Shown here: positions 28,810 through 39,915 of the stretch, one piece after another
How positions within the stretch are numbered: position 1 is the stretch's first letter
Layout of the letters: every line of letters starts with the position of its first letter
DNA from: Pseudomonadota bacterium
GTDB taxonomy: Bacteria; Pseudomonadota; Alphaproteobacteria; Sphingomonadales; Sphingomonadaceae
DNA length: 64,000 bases
Direction: 5' to 3'
Assembly (NCBI GenBank): GCA_021847605.1
Contig: JAJZQN010000017.1
Coordinates: 1 to 64,000 of the forward strand
Translations under genes and position numbers: made by a program
Notes under the pieces: model-generated
What the model was told of the DNA's origin: nothing
The model's input: the letters and a program-made list of their open reading frames with translations, nothing else
Database searches by the model: none

Positions 28810-29714
28810 GCGCCGATTCTCCGCCGGGCGATAATGGGTTGGGCGTGCGTGTCGGCAAGGCGCGCAACAACGTCGGCCAGAGGCTCAGCCACGACGGCCA
28901 TCCAATAGGCATTGGCGTGCAGCAGCGTCTTTGCGTCGCTCATGATGCCGACATGGCCGGGGAAGAAAACCAGATCGCCGCGACGCAGGGCTGTATCGCT
29001 GTCGATGGGCGATCCGATGCCTTCGCATTGCAGGTCAGTATCACGCGGCACGGCGATTCCGCACTGGCTGAGCGCGACCTGCACGAGGCCCGAACAGTCG
29101 ATGCCGCGATGGCCGCGCCCGCCCCAGATATAGGGCTGGCCCAGATAGCGTTCGGCCACCGTTACCCAGTCCGTGTCGACACTGTCGATCGGGGTGGCAT
29201 GACGGACATGGACGAAGCCGTCGGCACAGGCGATGAAATCGCCGTCGCGCTCACCTGCAAAAACGCTGCCGATCGGCCAGTGGTCGACGATGGGCGCCTT
29301 GATGCTGGGCGCGCTGAACAGAGGCGCAGTCGTCGCCACGATGCGGTGAGTGGGTGTCTCCAGCAGGTCCAGCGCATCCCGGCGCACATAGCCGACATAG
29401 CCGTCATGACCGCAAAAGCCCCATGCCCAATCCGTCGTCACATCCAGCGCGTAAAAGGTTTCGCCGCGCAGCAATTCGCTGACCGCTTCCGCATTGCCCG
29501 ACGTGTCATTGAGTAATGGCGCGCCCGAGGCGGCGCAGGTCAAAGGAACCGCACGGGCATAATGAGCCGAAAACAAGGTGCCGGCGAGTGCCAGATCGGC
29601 AAGGTCGCCGCGGGCAGCATGGATGCGCCGGTCGAGCGCAACCGACCGGCCGTTCAGGTGAAAGCGAACGCGCTCAGGCGCTGTGGTCCGCGCGGATGTG
29701 ATCTTGCCTTTCAT
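28806..29714 (-). CDS. NlpC/P60 (C40) peptidase with SH3-like N-terminal domain
   Basis: YLGQPYIWGGRGHRGIDCSGLVQVALSQCG...LRRGDLVFFPGHVGIMSDAKTLLHANA. Confidence 0.92.
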   Translation of the reverse strand: MKGKITSARTTAPERVRFHLNGRSVALDRRIHAARGDLADLALAGTLFSAHYARAVPLTCAASGAPLLNDTSGNAEAVSELLRGETFYALDVTTDWAWGFCGHDGYVGYVRRDALDLLETPTHRIVATTAPLFSAPSIKAPIVDHWPIGSVFAGERDGDFIACADGFVHVRHATPIDSVDTDWVTVAERYLGQPYIWGGRGHRGIDCSGLVQVALSQCGIAVPRDTDLQCEGIGSPIDSDTALRRGDLVFFPGHVGIMSDAKTLLHANAYWMAVVAEPLADVVARLADTHAQPIIARRRIGA

Positions 29715-30087
29715 TGCGCGCGGTTCCTGCGATGAAATGGTGAAAGGCGTCAAGAAATTCCGCCCCTTTTGGGGTCCGGGTGATGAAAATATTGCGACGA
29801 TCGGCCGCATCACGCTCTCGTCGGAGGTAGCCGAGCGCCGATAGCTTGTTCAGGGCGCGGGTGATGACCGGCTTCGAAACGTTCAGCGCCTCGGCCAAGC
29901 CGCGCACCGTATGAGGACCAGCGGCGATGTAGACCGTCATCATCAGGGCCATCTGGCGATTGGTCAGGTCCGGCTTGCCCGAGCGGACATAGTCGACCAG
30001 CGTACGCATCCACTGGCCAAGAGGTTGAAAGCCGGAGCGTTCAAAATCGGTTGTGGAGTTGGATAGCGATGTCGCGTTCATGGCCAC
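29674..30087 (-). CDS. MarR family transcriptional regulator
   Basis: TNRQMALMMTVYIAAGPHTVRGLAEALNVSKPVITRALNKLSALGYLRRERDAADRRNIFITRTPKG; overlaps the start of the NlpC gene. Confidence 0.88.
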   Translation of the reverse strand: MAMNATSLSNSTTDFERSGFQPLGQWMRTLVDYVRSGKPDLTNRQMALMMTVYIAAGPHTVRGLAEALNVSKPVITRALNKLSALGYLRRERDAADRRNIFITRTPKGAEFLDAFHHFIAGTARNERQDHIRADHSA

Positions 30088-30153
30088 CTAACGCATGATG
30101 GCCAATCCGGTTGCGTAACGGATGCCGGAATATGATGCGAAAGCCTCGCAATC

Positions 30154-31545
30154 CTACGTCACCGTGCCGTAGCGTCCCTGAAGCATGCGGAAAACCGCGC
30201 GCATTCCCAGCGCTTCGCCACCCTTGGGGCGGCCCGGTTTCGATGCCGGGCGCCAGGCGAATGTGTCGAGATGCAGCCAGGGGACGTCATCGGGCACGAA
30301 GCGTTTGAGGAACAAAGCGGCGGTGATGGCACCGGCGAAACCGCCTTCGCCCGCATTGCTGATGTCGGCCACATCCGACTTCAGCATGTCGGCATAGCCG
30401 TCCCACAGCGGAAGCCGCCATGTCGGATCGTCGGTTTCCGTTCCGGCGCGGGCCATGTCGGCCGCCAGATCATCGTCATTGGCGAACAGGGCGGGAAGGT
30501 CTGGCCCCACGGCGACGCGAGCCGCCCCGGTGAGGGTCGCGAAATCGATGACGAGTTCGGGCTTTTCCTCACCGGCGCGCGTGAGGGCGTCTCCCAGCAC
30601 CAGCCGTCCCTCCGCATCGGTATTGCCGATTTCGACACTCAATCCCTTGCGCGTGCGCAATATGTCGCCGGGACGGAAAGCATTGCCGCCAATCGCATTT
30701 TCGGCGGTCGGGATCAGCAGGTGCAGGCGCACGGGCAGCCGGGTCGCCATAATGAGTTGTGCCAGCGCCAGCGCATGAGCGGCTCCGCCCATATCCTTCT
30801 TCATCCAGCGCATGGCCGAGGATGGCTTGATGTCGAGGCCGCCGCTGTCGAAACAGATGCCCTTGCCGATGATGGCGATGCGCGGTGCTGCGGGATCGCC
30901 CCATGTCAGTTCGACAAGGCGCGGTGCAAAGCTGCGGTCCGCTGCCTTGCCGACGGCATGGATCATGGGATAGCCCTGTTCCAGCGCATCGCCCTTTGTC
31001 ACGCTGATGTCGGCATCGAATGTCGCGCCGACCTGGCGCACGGCGGCTTCCAGCTCGGCTGGACCAAGATCGGCGGCGGGCGTGTTCACCAGATCGCGGA
31101 CAAGCGCGACGGCACGGGCGAGATGCACCGTCTGGTCGATACGGGCGACGTCGCGGCTGAGCAGGATGCGGGGGCCGGTGGCATTGTCTTCCGCGCGATA
31201 GCGGTCGAACCGATATTGGGCGGTCAGCCATCCGAGCGCCGCCGGGCCGGGACCGCCCTCGCTCAAGCGATAGCTGCCCTCGGGCAGGGTTTCCGCTAGC
31301 TTCGCGAGGCACCATGAGCCGAGGGCTGCCCTGTCGGTGACGCAGGCGACGACCGACCAGTCCTGATCGCCCGGCATGATGGCATGTTCGCCCGCCTTGC
31401 CCCGGAATTTCTGTGCCGTCAGCATGGCGCGGACCGGAAGGGGCTGCTGCCCCAGCCAGCTTTCATACTCTGTCGGCTCGATCAGGTGGATCGAATGGGC
31501 AGGCTGGGCGTTGTCTGCTTTCAGCAGGTCGGACGGATCGATCAT
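30154..31545 (-). CDS. leucyl aminopeptidase family protein (M17)
   Basis: IGKGICFDSGGLDIKPSSAMRWMKKDMGGAAHALALA...NTDAEGRLVLGDAL. Confidence 0.95.
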   Translation of the reverse strand: MIDPSDLLKADNAQPAHSIHLIEPTEYESWLGQQPLPVRAMLTAQKFRGKAGEHAIMPGDQDWSVVACVTDRAALGSWCLAKLAETLPEGSYRLSEGGPGPAALGWLTAQYRFDRYRAEDNATGPRILLSRDVARIDQTVHLARAVALVRDLVNTPAADLGPAELEAAVRQVGATFDADISVTKGDALEQGYPMIHAVGKAADRSFAPRLVELTWGDPAAPRIAIIGKGICFDSGGLDIKPSSAMRWMKKDMGGAAHALALAQLIMATRLPVRLHLLIPTAENAIGGNAFRPGDILRTRKGLSVEIGNTDAEGRLVLGDALTRAGEEKPELVIDFATLTGAARVAVGPDLPALFANDDDLAADMARAGTETDDPTWRLPLWDGYADMLKSDVADISNAGEGGFAGAITAALFLKRFVPDDVPWLHLDTFAWRPASKPGRPKGGEALGMRAVFRMLQGRYGTVT

Positions 31546-31685
31546 GCTGTGGATGTAGGTGAAAGGAGCGGCCGATGAAAAGGCCCATTTTGGCGGAACC
31601 CTGGAAAGGCACCGCTTTCCCTTTGCGTCCATGGCCATCCCGGCCTAATCCTTCCCCATCAAAAGAAAATGCAGGAGATTAAAGG

Positions 31686-31886
31686 ATGACTGTTCAGGAC
31701 GATCGCGGCCTTCAGGCCGCGCGGGCGCGGGCCTATACGCTCGCTGAGACTGGAAAATTTCATACTATCAACGATGTGCAACAGGCGCTGATCGCCGAAG
31801 GCTGGCCTAATGCGGCCGAAGCCCTGTCAGGTGACTATGCCCGCGAAGCTGTGAGCGAACGTTGCCGCGTGGCGCAGGCCCACTGA
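31686..31886 (+). CDS. small hypothetical protein
   Basis: 66-aa ORF with RBS AGGAG; stop/start overlap (TGATG) with next gene. Confidence 0.55.
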   Translation: MTVQDDRGLQAARARAYTLAETGKFHTINDVQQALIAEGWPNAAEALSGDYAREAVSERCRVAQAH

Positions 31887-32719
31887 TGCGGAGCGGGGGG
31901 CGGGTCGCGCAGACCGGATTGTTGATTGTCGTTCTGGCACTGGGAGCCTGCAAACAGGCGCCAGCGCCGAATGAGGCTGACAAGGTGGATAATGCGGCAG
32001 CGGCGCGTTACGCCGACCGAATGTCCGGTACGCCAGCGCCGGTACCGGCGGCGAAACCATATAATGTCGCGGAAAAGAGCGACATGCTCGAATTTTCCTA
32101 TGCCTATCCGGCGCAGGCCGCCGCCATCCCGTTTCTGGTCGACAAATTCGGTAAGGAACTTGCGTCGTCAAAGACGGATGCACTGGGCATGGCCAAGGAC
32201 GACAAGGCAGCCGCTGCACAATCCGGCTTTCCTTTCCATGCCCATAGTCTGGAAACCAAGTGGACGGTCACTGGCGACACGCCCCGCTTTCTGGCCCTGC
32301 GCTCCGAAACCTATGTCTATACCGGGGGCGCGCACGGCATGACCGGCTATGACTCGCTGCTATGGGACAAGGCCCGCAAGCGTGAGACGAGCGTGAAGGC
32401 GGTGATGACATCGCCGGCGGCCTTTACCAAGGCCATTCACGATCGTTTCTGCAAGGAACTGGACCGGCAGCGAGCGGAAAAGCGCGGCGAGCCGGTGGTG
32501 CGGGGGGATGATGATTTCACCAAATGCATCGATCCGATGGATCAGGTGCTGACCTATACGTCGAAAGACGGCAGGCTCATCGATGGCGTCACCATCATCA
32601 TCGGTCCCTATAATGCCGGTCCCTATGCGGAGGGCAGTTACGACATTGCCCTGCCGGTCGATGCGGCGCTGCGCAAGGCGATCAAGACCGAATATCAGGA
32701 CGGGTTTGTGAAGCAGTAA
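31886..32719 (+). CDS. DUF3298/DUF4163-like lipoprotein
   Basis: Lipobox LALGACKQ; FLALRSETYVYTGGAHGMTGYDSLLWD...IIIGPYNAGPYAEGSYDIALP. Confidence 0.75.
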   Translation: MRSGGRVAQTGLLIVVLALGACKQAPAPNEADKVDNAAAARYADRMSGTPAPVPAAKPYNVAEKSDMLEFSYAYPAQAAAIPFLVDKFGKELASSKTDALGMAKDDKAAAAQSGFPFHAHSLETKWTVTGDTPRFLALRSETYVYTGGAHGMTGYDSLLWDKARKRETSVKAVMTSPAAFTKAIHDRFCKELDRQRAEKRGEPVVRGDDDFTKCIDPMDQVLTYTSKDGRLIDGVTIIIGPYNAGPYAEGSYDIALPVDAALRKAIKTEYQDGFVKQ

Positions 32720-32728
32720 ATACCCATC

Positions 32729-32803
32729 CCGTTCGCTTCGAGCGAAGTCGAGAAGCGGATGACGCGCCGCTTCTCGTTGCTCGACATGCTCGAAACGAAC
32801 GGA
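32729..32803. repeat. inverted pair of REP-like repeats (copies F1/F2)
   Basis: CCGTTCGCTTCGAGCGAAGTCGAGAAGCGG facing CCGCTTCTCGTTGCTCGACATGCTCGAAACGAACGGA. Confidence 0.75.
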
Positions 32804-32812
32804 GGTTCTGGC

Positions 32813-34186
32813 TCAGTTGTCGACCGGAACGCCATAAAGATCATGGTCGTCGGCATCCTCGATCAGGACGTCGAACATGTCACCAGCCTTTCGGCCTTCG
32901 TCCACGTCGCGCAGGAAGACGTTGCCGTCGATTTCCGGCGCATCGGCCTGAGAGCGGGCGGTGGCGCCGATGCTGCCATCTTCCTCGTCCGGTTCGCCGA
33001 CTTCATCGAGGATGACGGGGATCACGCGACCGACCTTGGCCTCCAGCTTGGCGGCGCTGATCGCAGCGGTCTTTTCCATGATCCGCTGATAGCGTTCCTC
33101 CTTGACCTCTTCCGGCACGGCGCCGGGCAGATCATTGGCGGCTGCGCCCTCTACGGGTTCGAAGCGGAAGGCGCCGACGCGATCAAGTTGCGCCTCTTCC
33201 AGCCAGTCGAGCAGATATTGGAAATCCGCTTCCGTCTCGCCGGGGAAGCCGACGACGAAGCTGGAACGGATCGCGATGTCAGGACAGATGTCGCGCCATT
33301 TGCGAATACGGTCCAGCACCTTGGCTTCGTTGGCTGGGCGCTTCATCGCTTTCAGCACGCTGGGCGCGGCATGCTGGAAAGGAATGTCGAGATAGGGCGT
33401 CAGCAGCCTCTCGGCCATGAGTGGAACGACATGATCGACATGGGGGTAGGGATAGACATAATGGAGGCGCACCCACGGCGCCTTGCCATCTGCGGTGCGC
33501 AGCTGGCCCAGCTCACGCGCCATGTCGGTCATGTGCGCGCGGACCTCGCGGCCCTTCCAGTTGCGCGGCTCGTGGCGCCTGTCGACGCCATAGGCGGACG
33601 TGTCCTGACTGATGACCAGCAGTTCCTTGGTACCGGCGGCGACCAGCTTCTCCGCTTCGCGCAGCACCGCGTCGATGCGGCGGCTGACCAGATCGCCCCG
33701 GATCGAGGGGATGATGCAGAAGGAGCAGCGATGGTTGCAGCCCTCTGAAATCTTCAGATAGCTGTAATGACGCGGCGTCAGCTTCAGGCCGCCTTCCGGC
33801 ACCAGATCGACGAAGGCGTTGGGGATGGGCGGCGATGCATCATGCACCGCATTGACCACCTGCTCATATTGATGCGCGCCGGTGACGGCCAGAACCTGAG
33901 GGAATTTGGCGCGGATCACGTCCGCCTCATCGCCCATGCAGCCGGTGACGATGACGCGGCCATTTTCGGCCATCGCCTCGCCGATCGCTTCGAGCGATTC
34001 TTCCTTGGCGGAATCGAGGAAGCCGCAGGTATTGACCAGCACGACGTCGGCGCCGGCATAGTCGGCGGACATCTGATAGCCGTCGGAGCGCAGCTTGGTC
34101 AGGATACGTTCGGAGTCCACCAGGTTTTTCGGACAGCCGAGCGAAACCATGCCGATCTTCGGCGCGTCTGGGATTTTGGTTGCCAT
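32813..34186 (-). CDS. rimO: 30S ribosomal protein S12 methylthiotransferase RimO
   Basis: [28 protein letters not shown]...[24 protein letters not shown]...[18 protein letters not shown] domain. Confidence 0.97.
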   Translation of the reverse strand: MATKIPDAPKIGMVSLGCPKNLVDSERILTKLRSDGYQMSADYAGADVVLVNTCGFLDSAKEESLEAIGEAMAENGRVIVTGCMGDEADVIRAKFPQVLAVTGAHQYEQVVNAVHDASPPIPNAFVDLVPEGGLKLTPRHYSYLKISEGCNHRCSFCIIPSIRGDLVSRRIDAVLREAEKLVAAGTKELLVISQDTSAYGVDRRHEPRNWKGREVRAHMTDMARELGQLRTADGKAPWVRLHYVYPYPHVDHVVPLMAERLLTPYLDIPFQHAAPSVLKAMKRPANEAKVLDRIRKWRDICPDIAIRSSFVVGFPGETEADFQYLLDWLEEAQLDRVGAFRFEPVEGAAANDLPGAVPEEVKEERYQRIMEKTAAISAAKLEAKVGRVIPVILDEVGEPDEEDGSIGATARSQADAPEIDGNVFLRDVDEGRKAGDMFDVLIEDADDHDLYGVPVDN

Positions 34187-34236
34187 GATCGGCGCGCACA
34201 TAGGGATTTTTGCGCCAAATGTCACGGGGGGACGAT

Positions 34237-35295
34237 TTAGTCCTTTTCGAACAGCATTGCCGGTTTGTCCCCTTCGGCGATTTCGATGATCACATCGCCG
34301 GTCTGGAGCCGTGCGGCATCCGCTTCCCAAAAGCCGATGGGCCGGTCATTGCGATAAATGCGTACGCCAAGACCAGTCTTGATCGCCGACAATGGTCCAC
34401 CGATTTCGTCGGGCAGGACCATGCGTTCATTGAGCTTTACGCGCCCGCCCGATGCCGCAAGATCGGCCATGTAATCAGCAAGATGCTTGCCACTGGTGCT
34501 GCCCGCCAGCAGCAGCCCGGCAAAGCTGACCGGGTTGATGACGGTGGTGGCGCCCGCCTGCCGTGCAGGCAGTTCATTATCCTCGTTCCGCACGACGATG
34601 CTGATGGGCAGGCGCGGAGCAAGATGGCGCGCGGTGAGGGTGATAAGGATGGAGGTATCGTCCCGGCCAGCCGACACGATCATGCTGCGCGCGCGATGGA
34701 TGGCGACATCCTTCAGCGTCTTGTCCCGTGTCGAGTCGCCGCACAGGACGTTGCATCCCATCGTTTCAGCAAGGTCGAGCGCCTTTTCGCTGCCGTCGAT
34801 GACGACGATTTCACGGGGGTCCGTACCGCGTGCCAGCAGTTCATGCACCGCTTCCTGCCCGCTGGTGCCAAAGCCGGTGACGATGATGTGGTTATGCAGA
34901 TCGGCCTGAATACGTGCCATGCGCCACCTGTAGAGGATGTTGCGGAAAAAGAGATTATAGGCCGTTCCGAGGAAAATCAGCCAGACGAAGAGGCGGATAG
35001 GCGTCACGAAGATGGATTCGAACAGGCGCGCTTCGGGCGTGACCGGAACGATGTCGCCATATCCGACGGTCGTGACCGTCACGGTAGTAAAGTACAGAAC
35101 ATCGATGAAGCTGATGTGATTGTCGTAATTATCCTTCAGGCCATCGCGACCGACCCAGTGGAGCAGCAGCACGACGCCGATCAGGCCAAAGACCAGCGCC
35201 ACCCGCCAGCACAGATCCGCCCACATGGGCAAGGCGGACCGGCGGCGCAGAAATCCGGCGGTTCCCGATTTTGGCTGCGGCTCGTTGATCCTCAT
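34237..35295 (-). CDS. potassium channel family protein with RCK/TrkA-N domain
   Basis: [18 protein letters not shown] selectivity filter; [23 protein letters not shown]. Confidence 0.92.
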   Translation of the reverse strand: MRINEPQPKSGTAGFLRRRSALPMWADLCWRVALVFGLIGVVLLLHWVGRDGLKDNYDNHISFIDVLYFTTVTVTTVGYGDIVPVTPEARLFESIFVTPIRLFVWLIFLGTAYNLFFRNILYRWRMARIQADLHNHIIVTGFGTSGQEAVHELLARGTDPREIVVIDGSEKALDLAETMGCNVLCGDSTRDKTLKDVAIHRARSMIVSAGRDDTSILITLTARHLAPRLPISIVVRNEDNELPARQAGATTVINPVSFAGLLLAGSTSGKHLADYMADLAASGGRVKLNERMVLPDEIGGPLSAIKTGLGVRIYRNDRPIGFWEADAARLQTGDVIIEIAEGDKPAMLFEKD

Positions 35296-36338
35296 GCCGG
35301 CGGCAGTTTTTCCAGGGGATTGACGGGGGCACGGTCCTTGCGGATTTCGAAATGCAGCTTGGGCTGGCTGGCATAGCCGCTGTCGCCCGTAAGGCCGATG
35401 ATCTGGCCCTTCGTCACCTTTTGCCCGCGCACCACATCGACCCGGCTGGCATGGCCATAGGCGCTGACCCAGCCGCTGCCATGGTTGATGAGGACGAGGC
35501 CGCCGAATACGGCCACCTTGTCCCCGGCATAGGCGACGACGCCATCGGCCGATGCGCGGATCGGCGTGCCGGCCGGCACGCCGATGTCGATGCCGTTATT
35601 CTTCGCGCCGCTTTGTCCCGGACCGAAGCGCGAGACGATCTTGCCGGTGGCGGGCCAGACGAAGCTGCCGCTGAACGATCCGGGCTGGGCGGCAGGTACG
35701 TTGGAGGGCAGGGGGCGCGGCGCTGCGGTCGTTCGGGCGGCAGGCGCCTTGTCGCTGGTCGCGGGTTGACCGCCGGTCAGAACATCGTCGATGTCGATAT
35801 GGAAGGCGGCGGCGCGCTCCTCAATGCTGGCGGAGCGGGACTGGCTTTGTTCGGGCAGCAGCAGTCGTTGCCCCCGGCGCAGGACATAGGGTTCGGACAG
35901 GCCATTGACGTCCAATATGCGGCGCCATGCAATGCCATAAGCGGTGGCGATGCCGATGCCGGTTTCGCCCTCCGCCACCAGATGATAGCGGCCGCCGGGT
36001 ATCTGGAGCCGCTGACCCGCCTGAATCATATAGGGGGCATTAAGGTCATTGGCGCGGGCGATCGCTTCCGACCCGGCGCCGGTCCTATTGCCGACGCCGC
36101 GCAACGTGTCGCCCGGCTTTACGATATAGGTGGACGACGCGATTATCTGCGCGCGAGGCACGACCTGCTGCGCCGTCCAGACGGGTTCCTGCTCGACCAC
36201 CTTTACGGTTGATGCATCCGCATCCATGCGCGGCGGTGCGGTGGGCGCGACCGGGCGGTCCGGCTGGTTGGGAATGCAGGCGGTCAGCGCCAGCAGCGTG
36301 ATGGTGACAGGCAACATGGTGAACGAACGCTTCATCAT
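35292..36338 (-). CDS. LysM/M23 peptidase domain lipoprotein (NlpD-like)
   Basis: LALTACIPN lipobox; YIVKPGDTLRGVGNRTGAGSEAIARAN; NNGIDIGVPAGTPIRASADGVVAYAG...HFEIRKDRAPVNPL. Confidence 0.93.
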   Translation of the reverse strand: MMKRSFTMLPVTITLLALTACIPNQPDRPVAPTAPPRMDADASTVKVVEQEPVWTAQQVVPRAQIIASSTYIVKPGDTLRGVGNRTGAGSEAIARANDLNAPYMIQAGQRLQIPGGRYHLVAEGETGIGIATAYGIAWRRILDVNGLSEPYVLRRGQRLLLPEQSQSRSASIEERAAAFHIDIDDVLTGGQPATSDKAPAARTTAAPRPLPSNVPAAQPGSFSGSFVWPATGKIVSRFGPGQSGAKNNGIDIGVPAGTPIRASADGVVAYAGDKVAVFGGLVLINHGSGWVSAYGHASRVDVVRGQKVTKGQIIGLTGDSGYASQPKLHFEIRKDRAPVNPLEKLPPA

Positions 36339-36380
36339 GCTTTGTCTATCGCCTTGCCGCAGCGATGTCACACCCTGCGT

Positions 36381-37667
<1,287 letters not shown>

Positions 37668-37752
37668 CTATGCCGTTCTGCGACGAGCCGCGCAACCCTG
37701 CGCACCGCCATCCGTTGGTTGAGATAGCGCAAAATAATCAAAGGAGACTGCA

Positions 37753-38190
37753 ATGCAGATCGACCATGACGCAATGATTTTGGTGGCGGACGGCCGCAAG
37801 ATGCTCTTCTTCCGTAATAAGGGCGACGCCGCCTACCCCAATCTGGAAGCGGAGGAGGTCAGGCAGCAGGATAATCCCGCGCATCTGGATCAGGCTTCGG
37901 ACCGGGCCGGGCAGTCATCCTCGACCGGCACAGCGTCCGGCACGATGGGCGAGAATGATTTCCACGAACTGGAAGAGCAGCGTTTCGCCGCCAAGGCAGC
38001 CGACCTGCTGAAGCGTCGGGCTTTGACGCAGGATTATGAAAAGCTGATCGTGGTCGCGCCGCCCTCTGCGTTGGGCGAAATGCGCAAACATTATCACAAG
38101 GAAGTGCAGAGCCGGCTGGTCGGAGAGATTGCCAAGGATCTGGCCAACCATCCGGTTCCTGAAATCGAGCGGGTTATCGCCGCCAGCTGA
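37753..38190 (+). CDS. host attachment family protein (baeRF-like)
   Basis: DAMILVADGRKMLFFRNKGDAAYPNLEAEEVRQQDNPAHLDQASDRAG...LIVVAPPSALGEMRKHYHKEVQSRLVGEIAKDLANHPVPEIERVI. Confidence 0.88.
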   Translation: MQIDHDAMILVADGRKMLFFRNKGDAAYPNLEAEEVRQQDNPAHLDQASDRAGQSSSTGTASGTMGENDFHELEEQRFAAKAADLLKRRALTQDYEKLIVVAPPSALGEMRKHYHKEVQSRLVGEIAKDLANHPVPEIERVIAAS

Positions 38191-38207
38191 TCATTCGCTG
38201 AGCAAAA

Positions 38208-38243
38208 AAAAGGGGCGCTCCGTTCCAACGGAGCGCCCCTTTT
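38208..38243. terminator. bidirectional Rho-independent terminator
   Basis: AAAAGGGGCGCTCCGTT-cc-AACGGAGCGCCCCTTTT between convergent genes. Confidence 0.9.
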
Positions 38244-38263
38244 CATTATTTCTATTTCGCGTT

Positions 38264-39508
38264 TCAGGCCGCGTCCTGATCCTTGCGCTGAGCAAAGCGA
38301 CGACGGGCGACGAGAGCAACCGCAGCTGCGCCAAACAGCAGGACCATGGGCGGGGCAGGGACGTCCGTGCCACCCGTGCTGGTCGATCCGCCGCTGGAGC
38401 TGCTCGAAGACGAGCTGCTGCTCGACGACGAACTGCTGGAAGAGGAGGAGCCGCTGGACCCCGAGCTACCGCTGCTTCCGCTCGAACCCGAACTGCCGCT
38501 GGACCCGGTGCTGCCGAAGCTGGACGACCCGCCGGAAGAGGAGGAGCTTCCGCTCGACGAACTGGACGAAGAACTGCTGCTCGACCCGCTGCTGCCCGAG
38601 CTTCCGCTCGACCCCGAGCTGCCACTTGAGCCGCTGCTGCCCGAGCTTCCGCTCGAACCATTGCTGCCCCCGCTGGAGCCGGGATGCGGATGGCCCGGTT
38701 TCCCGCCGCTGGAACCGCCCGAAGAACTGGACGACGAAGAGGAAGATGATGACGAACTGGATGAACTCGACGAAGACGAGGAGCTGGAACTGCTGACACC
38801 CGACGACGTCGATACGTTGCCGCTGGAGGTGGAAACCCCGCTGGACGTAGACACATTACCACTGGATGTAGAGATGCCGCCCGTTGAAATGCCGCCGGTG
38901 GACACGCCGCCGGTCGAGGTCGATACGCCACCCGTCGACGTCGATATGCCGCCCGTTGAAATGCCGCCGGTGGATACACCGCCGGTCGATGTCGAGATAC
39001 CCCCGGTCGAAGTCGATACGCCGCCGGTCGAAGTCGATACGCCGCCCGTGGTCGAACTGGTTGAACTGCTGATGCCGCCGGTCGAACTGCTGGTCGAGGA
39101 AATGACGACGGAGCCGCCGCCGCTTCCACCGCCGCCGCCGCCGCCGAAGAAGCCGCCAAAGAAACCGCCACCGCCAAAGCCGCCGCCACCGCCCATGACG
39201 ACGGGTACGGCGCCACCGCCGCCGGACATGACAGGCATTTCAGCCATCGGGGCTGGCATGGGGAGCGGGATGGGAGCCGACTGAGTGGTGACAGTCACCG
39301 TCTGCGGTTTCGTAACCGTGACAGTCTTGACCACCTTACGCTTCACCGTGCGGACGGCGTAACGCTTCTTGGGCGCTGCCTTCACGCTCTTGTAGCTGTG
39401 AACCACCGCCGGCCGAGCATTTTCGGCCACATGCACAGCGCCGCCGCCAATGATGGCGCCGCCACATGTGCAGGCACATAATTTCGCCAACGCCATCCTT
39501 ACCGACAT
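38264..39508 (-). CDS. Ser/Gly/Thr low-complexity protein with PEP-CTERM-like C-terminus
   Basis: Repeats STSTGGVSTSTGGIS, poly-Ser, poly-SSG; C-terminus TDVPAPPMVLLFGAAAVALVARRRFAQRK (motif + TM + Arg cluster). Confidence 0.7.
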   Translation of the reverse strand: MSVRMALAKLCACTCGGAIIGGGAVHVAENARPAVVHSYKSVKAAPKKRYAVRTVKRKVVKTVTVTKPQTVTVTTQSAPIPLPMPAPMAEMPVMSGGGGAVPVVMGGGGGFGGGGFFGGFFGGGGGGGSGGGSVVISSTSSSTGGISSSTSSTTGGVSTSTGGVSTSTGGISTSTGGVSTGGISTGGISTSTGGVSTSTGGVSTGGISTGGISTSSGNVSTSSGVSTSSGNVSTSSGVSSSSSSSSSSSSSSSSSSSSSSSSSGGSSGGKPGHPHPGSSGGSNGSSGSSGSSGSSGSSGSSGSSGSSGSSSSSSSSSSSGSSSSSGGSSSFGSTGSSGSSGSSGSSGSSGSSGSSSSSSSSSSSSSSSSSSSGGSTSTGGTDVPAPPMVLLFGAAAVALVARRRFAQRKDQDAA

Positions 39509-39730
39509 AGGATCACTCTTATCTCTTTGCCCCAATCACCCGATGCTGGACGATCCAGGTCGGGCGGTGAGAAATTCCTGTACGTACCAACGCAAAATAA
39601 AGCGTTAACTGCAACGCCGTTAACCCTGATTGAGTGCTTCAAGTCGAGAGGAAATCAGAATTGCAGCCAATGAGAATGGTTAACGTCCCACATTGAAACG
39701 TCTGTTTATGCGACCGTAAAGAGGATTGCC

Positions 39731-39886
39731 ATGCAGATCACTCCTGGTCGCATGAAGTGGACTCGCCGAAATGGGCGACGATCGGTGCCGGAATACGATC
39801 TTTGTAATGATTGCGCGCTTGTGTCGCCCCGCACCCATGGCTATGAGGCGCGCTCAATGAAAAGTCATGGGCGCCCGGACCTTTAG
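39731..39886 (+). CDS. candidate 51-aa small protein
   Basis: RBS-like AGAGGA then ATG; MQITPGRMKWTRRNGRRSVPEYDLCNDCALVSPRTHGYEARSMKSHGRPDL*; below the size cutoff of the supplied ORF track. Confidence 0.3.
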   Translation: MQITPGRMKWTRRNGRRSVPEYDLCNDCALVSPRTHGYEARSMKSHGRPDL

Positions 39887-39915
39887 CGCCGGGGCCTCTC
39901 GAGTCGGAGAGCCAG

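Noticed and set aside
38346-39200. Possible CRISPR or tandem repeat array
   Set aside because: Periodic units are coding repeats without spacer structure.
38346-39284. Plus ORF with PPVEVDTPPVDVDMPPVEM repeats and acidic Leu/Glu runs
   Set aside because: Mirror translation of the Ser/Gly repeat gene on the minus strand; the minus ORF has the signal-like N-terminus and PEP-CTERM-like tail.
39604-39624. CtrA full site upstream of dksA (GTTAAC...GTTAACC)
   Set aside because: Spacing between the two TTAA elements is 11 nt, not 7; only half-site similarity.
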